Shown: positions 39,695 to 53,600 of the stretch, piece after piece
How the letters are laid out: each line of letters opens with the position of its first letter
Numbering within the stretch: position 1 is the stretch's first letter
From: Trichostrongylus colubriformis
Lineage: Eukaryota > Nematoda > Chromadorea > Rhabditida > Trichostrongylidae
DNA: 64,000 bases
Reading direction: 5' to 3'
Assembly (NCBI GenBank): GCA_963978905.1
Contig: OZ022256.1
Location: 9,407,501 to 9,471,500, forward strand
Notes under the pieces: generated by a model
The model's input: the letters and a program-made list of their open reading frames with translations, nothing else
What the model was told of the DNA's origin: nothing
Database searches by the model: none
Made by a program: the position numbers and the translations under genes

Positions 39695-40339
39695 GCGAGA
39701 ATGGAAAAAGTGAGCTTTTTGGAAATTGGAATAGATTATCTTATAGAGCTCGATGAGTTGATTTGAAAAATATATACTTATCAGAAAATAAATGAAGATG
39801 AACCGAGTTATAGTAAAAAAAAAAAGGAAGAAAACGCGGATCCGAGTTTTCCGCGTTTTTTTCGAAAACTTAAGGCGAGTATTGTATATGAGTGTGACAA
39901 GAACTCATTTTTCCTCGCACGATTGCGTCAAACATATAATTTCCTTTCTACATCTTAGTCCCTACCGAGGAGGAATAACTCTCTCCTCTCGATTCATGTA
40001 GATTCATTGAATAAGGTTTACAGAGTGATCCATAAATAGTCCAACGCAGTTTTTGCCGTATAGCTTTCCTCAGCACTATTTTTATTCCGAACAATATCAC
40101 CCGAAATTTACTCAATCCTTTTTGCACAATTAGCGATAGCTACAACCGTTCCGCCACTCGCCACGATTATAGCCCTCAGTCACTTGAGACACGGGCCGAA
40201 TTTTTCTCGTGGTATATTTTTCCTAGGTTTTCTTGAACATGGCTTCAGCTCCTCCAGATTGTTCAATTGTTTAGAGCAAGCCTTCTTCTCTAATATGGCC
40301 CAAATAGAAAAGTTCATTAAGCTGTGGTACGGTTATTGG
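39695..40339. other. Intergenic, no gene seen
   Basis: Includes an inverted pair GAAAACGCGGATCCGAGTTTTCCGCG near 39831-39856 in part; otherwise nothing recognised. Confidence 0.3.
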
Positions 40340-40750
40340 AGGATGATTAGTGCGAAAGACTGGTACGGCACCAGCCCTGAACGCGTTTCGCTCTGAGTGC
40401 AGAATCGTCGTCTGTAAGCCCGTTCCTTCTCTACGAAATGTTTACTGGACCACGGTAGCAGGTGCTTCATGAAAACTTCCTCCAAATAAGTCCCCATATC
40501 TAGTTTGTATCCTTTTTGGATAAACCAGTGAAGTGCGTCTGGTACCTGGCATCCCAACCGGAACTGTAACAAATTTAGGATTCTGCTTGCGATAAACATA
40601 CCTTCCAATACAAACAGCTTTATGTGAGTACGAGCGAGCACACTCATATTTTGGGCAGAGCAGATCTGTTTCAGGGTGGAGCTTTTCTCGGGTCATCAGA
40701 TGCTTGTCATCATCGGCCCTTGCCGAAAGCGCCTCACACTTTTCCCATTT
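40340..40750 (-). pseudogene. Second Tc1/mariner transposase remnant
   Basis: Minus-strand frames read, in order, TREKLHPETDLL (compare TDEKLFTIE at the first catalytic Asp, here Arg), VPVGMPGTRRTSLVY (compare VMVWAGVxxxGKTPLIF) and, one frame over, GYKLDMGTYLEEVFMKHLLP ending WSSKHF (compare GVKIDKDYYLKTILEDALLP in the 7-kb copy). The downstream part with the second and third catalytic sites is missing. Related to the DD37D-like transposase at 6.6-7.6 kb but older and more broken. Confidence 0.6.
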
Positions 40751-40930
40751 GCTCTTCTTCCGTATCTTCTCAATCCAAGTTTTTTTTGAATTTGTCCACT
40801 TCGTACGAAGTCACGACGGTGCGACGGTTTGCGTCGAATAATCCGTCACCAGGTGTCGATATTTCAAAAAATGTGAGCGGTATTGTGCTATGTAATAACT
40901 GATGATTCCTTTTATACTATGTAGTTTCCA

Positions 40931-41140
40931 AGGTACTCCAGGAGCCGAGGATTTCTCGACAAGGAGGCCGTATTTGACCGGTTAGGAGGGGGTCGTATCT
41001 GTAGAGGTCAGGGATAAGCCCTAGAATCCAAATTTTCATTAAGCAGATAAGGAGCAAAGGGTTGTTCACAACGAATCGGTGTAAGGAAATGTGGAGTAAA
41101 TATCCTTTTGCTCTAGGTGATATTCCTCCGCTCGCCAGCG
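40931..41140 (+). repeat. Dispersed repeat S, copy 4
   Basis: Contains GAGCCGAGGATTTCTCGACA, GTATTTGACCGG, GTAGAGGTCAGGGATA and CTCTAGGTGATATTCC, parallel to the copy at 21890. Confidence 0.65.
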
Positions 41141-42404
41141 ATCAAGTGAGATAAACTGTGAGTGGACAGTTTGGCCTCAGGCAAGACTTGGACGATAAAA
41201 CTGGAAACGAAGATGCGGTTTCTTTTTGTTGATCTGCGTTCATGCAATTACATGACAGTTGTGTTACAGTTGTGCAAATGAGTTCCTATCAGTATGAAAG
41301 TATTTAGTCCTGTAACAACTGGAATGCTTACGAGGCATCATTGATTGCAACCGTCACGAGAAGCACTAGAAACGATATTACTTTCACTTTTCGAGGTTTT
41401 GATATCAGTACCATCACGGCATATGGCCTGTCGCTTGATTCAGGTAGACTTATGGGATGAGCAACAGGCAGGTCCTATATTAAAGGCATAATATATGTAT
41501 ATATATATATATAATCCTTTAAAATCCTTTTTTCTATCCTCTTCTTCCATTGCAGCCTTTTTTGTTTTGTTTATTAGTGGTTTTAAGCAGCATTACCTCG
41601 TTCATTCAGTCTCTTATTGTCTTGGTTCATTGTAATGTGATTCCACACGAATCTGATCGTGTAATAAATATATATATATATAATTTTTGGCCTAGTCACT
41701 CCACATGAAGACTCTAGGGGTGCTGAGGAAATAAAAGTGATGAAAAGCAAGAAAATTTTTTGAACTTCTGAAAAAAGCTTTTCTGACTTTTGGCTTCGAC
41801 GAATTTGCAGCTTAGAAGCAGATGCTTGGACAAATTTCCACGTGATAGTATCATCCGATAAGGTTGTTGCGATTATGGGAATTTCCTCTAGCTTATCGTA
41901 TCGCAGACGATATCATGCAACTTACTCAAGTAGGTGCCATCGCTGCCTCGCTTGCTAAATCGTAGATGTGTGTAAGCCATCTTGAAAATCTTGCTGCCAT
42001 CTTCGTTTATGTTTTCGTTACGCATTTAGCACTCACCATCGCGCTGCGATGACGACACACGCTTTACCGTTGTGGAAGGGCCTATTTACTCGCGGATGGA
42101 ACCAAGATACTCATATCATCGTAGACTGTGCCTTTATGCTGATGCGTTGCTACCATAATGTAATTATTGATGCACGCAAGAACGGCATGTCCGTATTTAC
42201 TAAGGGAAAGAAAAATGGCATTACTGCAATTACATCCATAAGCTACCCATATGCCTTTTACTGCTGACACTCGAAATCGCTCTATGGAGTCACACAAGAG
42301 CTCCTTGTCATCTACTATTGAGTAGAAGATGAATGCATAGCGCATCCACATAAGGAGAGCGGTTAAATCCATAACTTAGCAGCACTTCATCTCATAACAA
42401 CATT
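41141..42404. other. Intergenic with TA-rich microsatellites
   Basis: (TA)n tracts lie at 41493-41514 and 41668-41684. No gene or other element recognised. Confidence 0.5.
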
Positions 42405-42695
42405 AGAACACCATCTGGTAGGGATGAGCACTAGCAACAGAATCCACAAAAAACAATGCGGAGCCGGAGTCGAGCTCGTGGTGGATTTCCTGGGCGAGAG
42501 TTAGGGTATTTAGCACCCACCTGTGAGCTGCTGTTCTATCTGATAGCCACACGATAATATCTTGTAAACCCGAACATCCTTCCAATTGTATCTATTGTTC
42601 GGCGGTAAAGTAGAAGGGTGTCACGCTCTTAATGGGAAAAAAATTTTCTTCTTCTACGTTCGACTCGAATACCTCGATCCGAGCAACAAGGGAGA
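42405..42695. repeat. Dispersed repeat T, copy 2
   Basis: See 12285-12665: shares CTATCTGATAGCCAC, the CCAATTGTATCTA motif and GTCACGCTC then AAAAATTTTCTTC, in the same order and orientation. Confidence 0.55.
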
Positions 42696-43805
42696 ACATT
42701 CAGGGCAGATTGTAATAACAGTCTCTTTGGCTTCCCGGCTTTAACCTCGAAGTAGCAAATCCTACTCTCTACGCAATTATCGGGAACAGGGCTTTTGGGT
42801 GAGCTTTTTAAGTACACGATTTCCTGCCCACTACATGCGCATACTGGGATTGGTTGTAAACGAGCTATTCTTTGAATTACTTCTCTACAAGATAATATTT
42901 CTGAGATTATCAGAAACTAGCTTCTCTCTGAATCTCCTATGAGCTTTATGTGGTAATCTTCGCATTTAAAAAATTACCAGACCAAATGGTACACTACTAT
43001 GTATCCAATTCGTGCCGAGATCCCCGGATAAATTTTGTGATGAAGTTCAACAGGTCAAATTTCGCGCTTACTCCATTCCTCATCTATTACGTGCCCTTTT
43101 GAGGATTCAAAAAGGTTTTGCTACCTCCTGTTCATAAGTGGTGTTTGACAAATTTTATCTCAGTCCTTAGCTTCAATATCTCAAAACTTCACTGGCCTTG
43201 GGTTGTGAGTCTTGTTGGTGTTTGTGACCTTCTCTAAGTTGTTCATAACATGAATATAGTTTTTTCAGATTTCGGCGCGGTTTTTGCGTGTCTTTCAGCT
43301 ATCATCTCCAGTAAATTGTTGTGGCGAATCCCCGCACATCGTGGGGCGCGCTCACCTTGAAGGCTGGTTTTCGCATTGGAAAAACTCTTGAGATTCTTAG
43401 CTTTGTCTGAATGACACTTGAGAAAGTATTCATCGTAATAGGTAAGGAGATTAATCTCTCAATCACCTTTATTTTTATTTTTTACAAAAAAGGTGTTATG
43501 ATTTTGCAGGATGCGCCCGCATGACTAATCAGCAACACTATTTAATATAATACGGTATCTTCTGCGAGAGCATGACCTGTGCAATTTTACGTATATCAGG
43601 CCGTAGCCACTGCCTGATCGGGTCTTTGACAATGTTCGCAATCTGACCCGGAAGGCCTAGTTCTGAAGGTACCGGAGCTCCGACAAGGTTGAGGACTAAA
43701 CTTCCTCTAGGTGAACTCTGCTGAACTCGATTTCTTTCTGCCTACAATCCCGAACCGAATGTATCTAAATCGATCGTCTGACGACTGAAAATCTCGAGCG
43801 AGTGT
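42696..43805. other. Intergenic, no gene seen
   Basis: Region downstream of the collagen gene. No open frame of note and no repeat recognised. Confidence 0.45.
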
Positions 43806-43811
43806 TTTATT
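43806..43811 (-). terminator. Polyadenylation signal of the collagen gene
   Basis: AATAAA on the minus strand, 50 nt after the stop codon at 43861-43863, a normal spacing for a short nematode 3' untranslated region. Confidence 0.7.
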
Positions 43812-43860
43812 ACATACATACAATTATATAGCACCCGAGGTGATCTGTTTGCAGGTTTCT

Positions 43861-45523
<1,663 letters not shown>

Positions 45524-45555
45524 TACACCTGAATTCAGGTCATTCTTAATTTACA

Positions 45556-45562
45556 GCTGAGA
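45556..45562 (-). promoter_or_regulatory. Putative SL trans-splice acceptor of the collagen gene
   Basis: Minus strand TTTTTCTCAG ends at 45557, so a mature message would start at 45556, 33 nt before the ATG. With the TATA box about 290 bp further upstream, the intervening AT-rich stretch would be an outron. Inferred from motif and position. Confidence 0.5.
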
Positions 45563-45847
45563 AAAATCCACATAAACAATCATAAACAGAAAAGAAGCTG
45601 AGATAAAGGCCATAGAATAAGAATAAATATGTGTGTGGCTCGTAGTCAGCCGGCCAGGGCTGGCACCGCTGACGCGGGCAAGACATCAACTGTGATGTGA
45701 ATGAATCCAGTCAGGGGAGTTAAGTAAGTTTAGTATATATTGGATTGCAGTTGTGGAATGTGGAATGTCGAGGTTTGGGATGGCCATGTTAGTAAGCAAG
45801 GAGTGTGTATGGGGGTGGGCGTGAGATGATGGAGGGACCGGACTGCG

Positions 45848-45854
45848 CTTTATA
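45848..45854 (-). promoter_or_regulatory. TATA box of the collagen gene
   Basis: TATAAAG on the minus strand in a GC-rich context (GGCGTATAAAGCGC), 325 bp upstream of the ATG and 292 bp upstream of the putative trans-splice site. Confidence 0.5.
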
Positions 45855-46213
45855 CGCCGCCAAGACGGTCACCGACGCGGAACGCTGCACGCACTAAGAA
45901 AGCACTAGGCGCCCGAGGTCAAAAACACCTCGCAACGCGCGACACAACCTCGCCACATTCAACACGGGGTGAACAGTTGGTGGCTCCCAATGAAGTTTAT
46001 GATAATGTGCCATGGCTATTACCCAATTGGTATCGGAATATCTGAGACGGAGAAAGTGCACAAGCATTTACGGCGCCGCCGCAGTCTGGGCATCCCAATG
46101 CGATCCACTTCGGGGAAGCGCCATTCGCACGTAAATCAGCACGCTCATTTTTCCTTGAATTATACGAGGCTCCTAAATAACTTCAGAAGACACGAAAATC
46201 ACTCGTTTCTCTT

Positions 46214-46873
46214 CAATCAACTGGTCTAGCCACAAGGTTTCCCAACTAAACAGACATTCTAATTTACTGAAATAAGGTCGTTGAAATTACTGAATCAAAT
46301 GAGGTCACTCTACGGAATCTCGAACGGTTGACAGTCTGAAAATTTGTCCGAAGGATTTAATAGCACTACCGTTAACGTTGTGGATATCCATGTATGGGTT
46401 AGGATTACCTTGGATTAACCGCGATGGGGCAATCCCATTGGACCCTTGAGTGCAGTTGTCCTTGATCCACACTATTTTGGACCGCATGGAATTGATGACA
46501 GAATGCATTCGACGTAGAAAGTGCAGACCACCCTTTTCTCTGTTCATTTTTCAGTGATCACCCAGAATTATTGCGGTTTGATAGTCGAATTGATGGCCTG
46601 GTCAGGTTCTCGTTTAATACAGTAGGTAACAATATTAATAACTATGTTCAGTTGTGGCCATAGTTATAAAGATTCCAGTCGATCAAACCTGGAAATATTT
46701 ATAATACTTTCTAACAAGTTCACGTACTGTAGGTTCTTTCAAGGTGTTATGTTCTCGTCAATCAACTGGTCTAGCCACAAGGTTTCCCAACTAAACAGAC
46801 ATTCTAATTTACTGAAGTAAGGTCGTTGAAATTACTGAATCAAATGAGGTCACTCTACGGGATCTCGAACGGT
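46214..46873 (+). repeat. Pair of near-identical 115-bp direct repeats
   Basis: 46214-46328 and 46759-46873 differ at two positions only (GAAATAAG/GAAGTAAG and GAATCTCG/GGATCTCG). Both begin CAATCAACTGGTCTAGCCAC and end TCTCGAACGGT. The 430 bp between them contains GATTTAATAGCACTACCG-type unique sequence. Looks like a recent local duplication or an LTR-like pair, though too short for known LTRs. Confidence 0.9.
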
Positions 46874-47799
46874 ATTAATAACTATCTAACTAACTACTAA
46901 CTAATGAGTAACCCAGAACTGTGGAAGGCGGATGGCATTTCGCCCACATAGTCAGCTCTATGTATTGGGAGCAATATAAAGCTTATTCATGATGGGAGCG
47001 CTTTTGTCCTTGTCGGTGGGTTGGTATTAAACTCGGTTACTTGTAACGGAGTCCCATACCGATCCACCGAAAGCTGACAAATTTGCTAAGGGATTTCATC
47101 CCAAGTCATGAATGTGGCGCCTGCGCCGTTCGCCACTGCCATGTTTTGCTCACTTGGTCCTGCTTTCTGAACCCCATGCCTTCAAAAGTTGGGTGCGGAC
47201 AGGAATGCTGAGTGCTGACACATTATGGAATTGTTGGAGAGTCTGATAGCACTATTTACCCAAAGCAAACTTATCATTTCAAGTCCTGATCAGGTCGAAG
47301 AGGTGAATTCCGAAAAATATTCAGATATAGCTAGAAATTTGTAGTGGAGGGTAATTTGATTCGCTGAACACGACAGTATCTGGGCATGAAATCACTTGGT
47401 ATTCTTGCCAAAGGCGCCAGCTGCAAATGAGGTGAATCTTGAAGTTTCTGTGGCGTGAACGAAGCAGTTTCGCTCCGAGAAAGTGTGGTATTCTTAATCA
47501 GAAGGTCAAACTAGTCATTAGGATATTTTTTGGAAGACTCTGGTGATTCCTTACATCTTGGCTGTGAAACCTGTGGTACGAGCGCAAGACAGTTTCAAGC
47601 TGGGTGAGTTTCAGATTTACTTTTCACAGGTAGCATTGCTCCGGAAGACAGGTTCTCATCCGAAACAGAATCTCCTCCGAAAACCACGTTTTCTACATAC
47701 CTCATCAAATTTGATGTGGTGGGATTGTTTTAGGTAAATAGTGCCACTTTGCTGTGCCTACCGATGCCTGAATCGTAAATAAAACGTGTTTGTTTGCTG

Positions 47800-47885
47800 C
47801 ATACACGAGGCTGAGGCTAAGCAATGGTAAGAGCATGCACTCAGAAGTTGCAAGGGTCACAGAATCGATTCCAATGTGAGCAGCT
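47800..47885 (+). repeat. tRNA-like degenerate sequence
   Basis: GGCTAAGCAATGGTAAGAGC resembles a tRNA D arm, GCACTCAGAAGTTGC could form a short anticodon arm, and GAATCGATTCC is a B-box-like T loop. Acceptor strands do not pair, so it is treated as a tRNA-derived remnant. Confidence 0.35.
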
Positions 47886-48062
47886 TTGGTCTTCTATGGA
47901 TGTGCTGGGGTCGTTATGTGCATCGCATTGTCAGGTACGTGAAGCTGAACGAAATCAACAAAAGATGATCCTCACAATTTGTGAGAAGCTACCTTCGATT
48001 CCAAATTTAGAGCGAGTATCCTGATAATCATCGACAAACATTCCCTAGTAATTCTTGCTTTG

Positions 48063-48235
48063 ATGTCCAGATGTCAAAGGTCTTATTTTGCCATTTTCGG
48101 GGGCTTCCTTTGAATTTTTCCTTGTGGGCGTATTCCTCGACACCTCTAAATTCCTAATCCACCACATTAACATACTCAACATTAACATACTCGAACATTA
48201 ACATACTCAAGGTAATTCTGTGATGTGCCGTTAAA
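48063..48235 (-). repeat. Dispersed repeat R1, copy 3 (partial)
   Basis: Matches 361-480 (for example TTTTGCCATTTTCGGGGGCT, ATTTTTCC and CACCTCTAAATT) in the same orientation as copy 1. It contains an inserted triplet of ACATTAACATACTC units at 48164-48211. Confidence 0.55.
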
Positions 48236-50359
48236 TGAAACCCTAGCTGCGCTTGTCAGTGTAAGCGGTCGCGGCTGCTTATCGCAATGTGGCATCAGTA
48301 ATTTTTTAGAATTCTAGTGAAAACTGAGCATTATCTTTGTATTAAACCATTTAACAAGTTTTGTATTGTTCACCTCATCTTCAAGCGATTTACCGTGATT
48401 GATCATAATTTATAATCGCAGGGTCTCCTAAATAAGTGAAATACCTATAGAACCCTGTAGTAAATCACAAAATATCAAATGCAGTTAACAAATCCATTAA
48501 AGACGGGAGCCTGGGTGATAGGTCACATCAGACGAGAAAAAATCTCACAGGTCACGTGCGGACAAAATTTCATGGCTATGCGTTGCAATTCCGACGCGAG
48601 GTATCGTTACTCAGTGGAGTGCCTCTGAATGACTTCGGCATTCTTTTTGTTTCAGCTTGTTTAAAGGCAGTGTTCGGGGAAGTTCGGCAGAAAAGTAAAA
48701 GAAGTAGTGAGTGTGAAAGTCGAGATGCCTAGTAACAGGACACTGAAGAAAAAACGGATGAAAATGGTCAAAGACCTGAGAAATAGGTTCCATCCCCACC
48801 GTTGATTCCCGACATGGAGCCTTCCCATGAAGAGGGGGGTAGTCCGGACGAATTTTTCATTGACATGTTGCCATGTCCTAAACACGAAGGGATGTTCGGA
48901 AATGCAGAAGATCCTTTTTCTGGAGTGCGCTTCAAGCCAAAACTGAGAAAGCGGGCCGCGATACCGCCTATTCCCACTCCAGCCAATCAGTCGCTAGGAG
49001 GCGGACCGAGCACAGTAAGGCGGCTCGAGGAGAAAAGGTCGCCTCTGCCACAGCTCGGGGGCGCGCCCTTCGTGGGGGATTTCGCCGCAAATAGGCTTTC
49101 CAAACCCGTAGTTTTCGAGTGAATGACTCCTCGTAGGGATTCTCATCACCCACATCACCCCTAACACCGTCTTTAAGTGAAAGTTTTATTGAGACTGTCC
49201 TTTCCGAAAAAAAAACTGTTATGTCTGAAACATGAAATAACAAATGGACTCTGAACTTCCGCTTTCTCAGTATAATGCTTCAATCGTTCAGGTTCCTGAA
49301 ACTTCCTGCTTGACCAGACAGTGCGATTTGACCAGTCTTGTGAGATGTGAACGTTAATCTTCTTTGTCATTAAGAAAACATGTTAATAAGTCTCATTCAA
49401 AAGGATGAACGACGAAATTTTGGTGTTAATCGAACCTTTTTGGATGTAGAGCACACTCAAATTCCATCTAGAATTAGATCTGACCTATACAATGACCTGT
49501 GTGGGCCAGCCGATGAACAAGTCACCGCTTTTATCCTCTCAGAAGAAGTCCAGTCTGGTACCAACTCATCTACCTCGAAAGGGTGGAAGGCCTGGTTGAG
49601 CTAAGCTAGCATTCATACAGGTTTTCAACCCCTCACCATGAGAATGGCAGTGTGCGCCATCTGTCACTACACCTCCCCACCCAACTTTCACTTATTCATT
49701 TGTTCTATTTGTTTTCAATTTTTTAATTTTATTACTTGTTTAGTGTTATTTACTTACTCATTCTACCATTTAAGCATTTATTTCGTTATAGCTCTGAGGA
49801 TAGGAGATACTGAATGCAATAATGAAAGTACAGATTTAAAATGACTAGTCGAGGACAGCTTCAAAGCATATCGATGGTTGGTTGAAGGGAAAGAGGTGTA
49901 AAAATGGAAAAAATTAGGTTTTTTTTGTTCTCATAAAAGTATGCAGTTCCTGTGAAATCACGATCAGTGCAGTGCTGACTACTGAAGAAGAGCTGTTAGG
50001 GGATCATCGTCTGTTACCTGTTGAGAAATTCCAATGAAAAAGTCGAATTTTTCTTGTCTTCCATTTGATCTCCGATTAAATTACCCACCCCCCTTTTCCT
50101 CCTCCCTCTCCTCCATTGGACTTCTATTCAGAATGTAGAAGATATAAGGCAGAAGGTGCAGTAAGACCTGTTGGCGATGCTTCGCTTTTTCTTCCGCCCG
50201 GTTCAGTCTGCTTAAGTATTAATATAAAGTGATTGCAACCAAATGCAGGTTCAGGACTAGTTTTTCGAGCTGAAGACATCATCTCGCTGAGAAAATGGTA
50301 GTAATGGTTCTGCATGAAAAAGTATGTAACCTCGAGTCTGTGAGCAGGTGATTACGAGT

Positions 50360-50690
50360 TTTGAGTGCTGTCTAATTGCCGACAGCCCCGCCTATATGGA
50401 CGAGTTTCTGACGTGCAAGTTGTGTATTGGAACACAATGATTACAAGTGATGCTTTAATCATGTTCCGATCTTCTATGGAATGGGCTGCGCATTTTACTT
50501 TGCTTGATGTTTTGACTTGAACTTAATTCTGATAAGCCAACGACAGCGAATATGCGAATCTTGAGGCACTGTTCCAGCCGCCAGCCCCGCTTACACGAAA
50601 ACCCCACCCACACAGACGAATCCATAAATTTGATATGGAGCATTTGAACACAATAGTTATGAATGATGCTTTAATTTTTTCGACAACATG
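50360..50690. repeat. Two diverged direct repeats of about 110 bp
   Basis: 50380-50463 and 50570-50675 both contain GCCCCGC, CACACAGACGA/ATATGGACGA, GGAACACAATGATTACAAGT/TGAACACAATAGTTATGAAT and GATGCTTTAAT. Period roughly 200 bp. Confidence 0.55.
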
Positions 50691-53600
50691 GATTATCGAT
50701 TTTTCATTTCTTATCCCACGAAACCATGACTAATTCCATCATTACCGGAATAACTGAGCATGCTCTTGCACGGCACGTCTTTTTAAACCTTCAAATCAAC
50801 GTAGAACTAACTGATGAGCACTGAACTGGCCAGTTGAAATGATGGCAGTCCGCTGTAACCTGCAAATGATAGCGCATTCTTACGACAAGATCCACTCGCA
50901 CCGTAAAATGGGTTGCTCGATGTTTCAGTAGTGTGCCACGCCGTTTAACGGTACACGACATGATACCAGAAGCTCACCAGTTTCTCCTCAAACTTGGGCA
51001 ATTGAATAACAAATAAATGCGAAAACATAAAAATCTACTGGTGAACCTAATAGAAAAGGGGGCGCAGAGCAGCGATAGACTATGCGCAGTGTAATGCTGA
51101 GGCTACCATAAAACAAGACAAAAGAATCGAAGTGAAAAATAAGATCACTACGGTGCCATGGTCCTTTTATTCCGCTCTGGAGATGAGGAATGCAGCATTG
51201 TCTCCGACTTTCCTAAGAGCCTGAATAGAAACATTAAACCATCAAGCCTATGCATGTACTGTAATCACAGAAAGAAAAGATCGCTTCAGCGACTTACCGA
51301 GCGTTTAATGTATAGAGCAAATGGATTCTTATAATTTCGTTATGCAAGACTCCTGGCGCTCATTTTCAATCAACCAGGGAGGGTCTATCGAGGGTTAAAG
51401 TTCTGTAGTATTGAAAATGGGCTCAAATAGCAACTTCATGTTTCTGTATAGACCCTAGAAAAGTGAGGTGCAGCTGCGGTTTCAAGTGGCGACGACGGCT
51501 GAGCGATGTATTGGTAAGAAGTTGATGACCCATCAATAAGAGCAATTCGAAACGGTCTGAAGGAATGCCTAGGAAAAACTGTCTCCTTGACAATGCCTCT
51601 CCAAAGATTTATCTACGTAGGGGATCCTTTAGGAGCGGACACTTCTCCTACAGTGTCAATGCTGATCCAAAGTACAAGGTCGATGTGGCTGCTTCTGAAG
51701 TGGGTCAGACTTTAAAAAAGCGTCACAATATGAAAAGAGGTTTCGTCGAACAAGTGCTTGAACTTCCTTCTAGTCATTTCTTCTAAATTTTCTCATAAAT
51801 GCTTCAAGATATCGAGCTTTGTTGAATGGAGAACGTGAATACTAATCTACGCTTGATTGTACGTAATGGGGGGAGAGGTAAGGCACTTTTGAAAAGCTCA
51901 ACTGTAGGGCCTGAGGGGAAGTTCTGTATGATGCTAGTCCAGTCCCATAATTGAGACAAGTGGGCCTGGGGAGTTTTGTTCGAGGATAAACGCGCATTGA
52001 AGTCTCTAGATACCTTGTACACTATCTTCTTCCACCAGACGATTTTTAACGGTATGTATGGAGTGAAATGGACAAATAAAGTGTGTAGTAAGTACGGCTA
52101 TTGCTAAGAGAGCCCAGGCTAGGGAATTTTTCATTTTCCCACTATTTTGAATGGTACAAGACCCACTTCAGCGAGCAGTGACACCGCAGGGATCCATGTG
52201 TATGAATGATTCCTTGATATTGAAGGAGATAGGATGCATGGCGCACTTTCTATCCCTTGATGACCGCCATTTTTCAAGCATAGCTTGGATAATTTTGTAT
52301 TATATGTTTCTTCCAATTCAGCTCAGATGATCAAGTTGATCAGAACAGGATATTCCTGGTATTTCCTTGAAATTATTTTTTAACGCTTTCTGTTTTCAGT
52401 TTTTTCTTAATTTCGAAATGGGCAGATGGCCCAAGTGAATAATTTTACGGGAAAATCAACAGAGCGGAATGGCTCAGGCCGGTGAGATTCTTGCCATCGA
52501 TCAGAGTCCTGTTAAGCGGCTGATCGCAGCTAACGCTTGACTGCCACTTCTTGTTAACCAGTATGTGTCACTTTCTGCAAGATTACTGCCGTTTTAAGCA
52601 TCAGCTTGGTGCGTCAGGGAAACCAGTTCTGAGGCATGCCTAACACCGTTGTGGCAACTTGATCCACGAGGCCTTATGCATAGCATAATCTAACAATAGG
52701 GGGAAACAACGTCAAAGATCTCTTTTCGAATTGCGCCATGCATTCAACCTTCATTCAGAATCACAGGGAGTGTTCGTTAGCATTAGATCTTGCAATGACT
52801 TTTTAGAGGCAATCGGCATTTCACTGTGTTCCTTCTTTTCAGGCACTTTTGGCATCTTTTCGGCGGGGAAGTCATCGTCATATGAATTCTCAAATCTGAC
52901 CAGATAAAGAATGTATGGAACATTTCGCATTGACTGTTCGAAGAGTGAAAGTGGCTCAATGTTCATAAAGTGTGCTACGAGTATTATGAGCTCTTAGCCC
53001 GCTTGAGGGGTGGTGGGGGGGGGGGGGACAAGCACTCGTCGCTGTCGAGATACGTGTTTTCTGTGTTGAGTAGATTTCCTGTTTAGCGGTGATGATTCAG
53101 ATCTTGAAAATGTGGCAGTCAGGTGGTAAGGCTGGATTGAGTGTATTGGAATGTTGTAGCTTCCTGGGGGCAGTTCCTTTCCTGATAAAACCGTGTTCTC
53201 ATGAATCATCGTTCGGTTCAAATGCTTGGATGTAGAAGAAGCGATTACCGGTTCCAAAAATTGTGCGGATTGTTCAAATTTTCACGGAACGAGCTCAATT
53301 CTGCTCAGGGTATGGTAAATAGCCACATTACGGGGTAGCTCAGTGAGCTAAGTCCTTTCTGGGAATAAGGTGAAAATGGTACAGTGATGTGTAGTAGTGC
53401 AGGCTTTCTAAGGTAGGCAGTGAGGTAGCGGGATGTGTGCCATTAAGAGAGAGAGTTTGCACGGCGTGTTGCTGTTGCCGGCGACGCGATCGGCTGCATT
53501 GGTGGGGGGGGGGGGTCAAAACGGTCATGTTCAAAAAAGGTATAGAACACCGACATCGCCTTGAGACACAACGTAATAAGGCGCCCGCCCGCACTTTGCC

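Noticed and set aside
48802..49122. Plus frame of 106 codons (MIPDMEPSHEEGG...)
   Set aside because: Starts in a dispersed repeat shared with 34555-34700, and no domain or splice partner was found.
53331..53375. tRNA-like GGGGTAGCTCAGTGAGCTAAG
   Set aside because: A good A box but no B box or closing acceptor strand within 90 nt.
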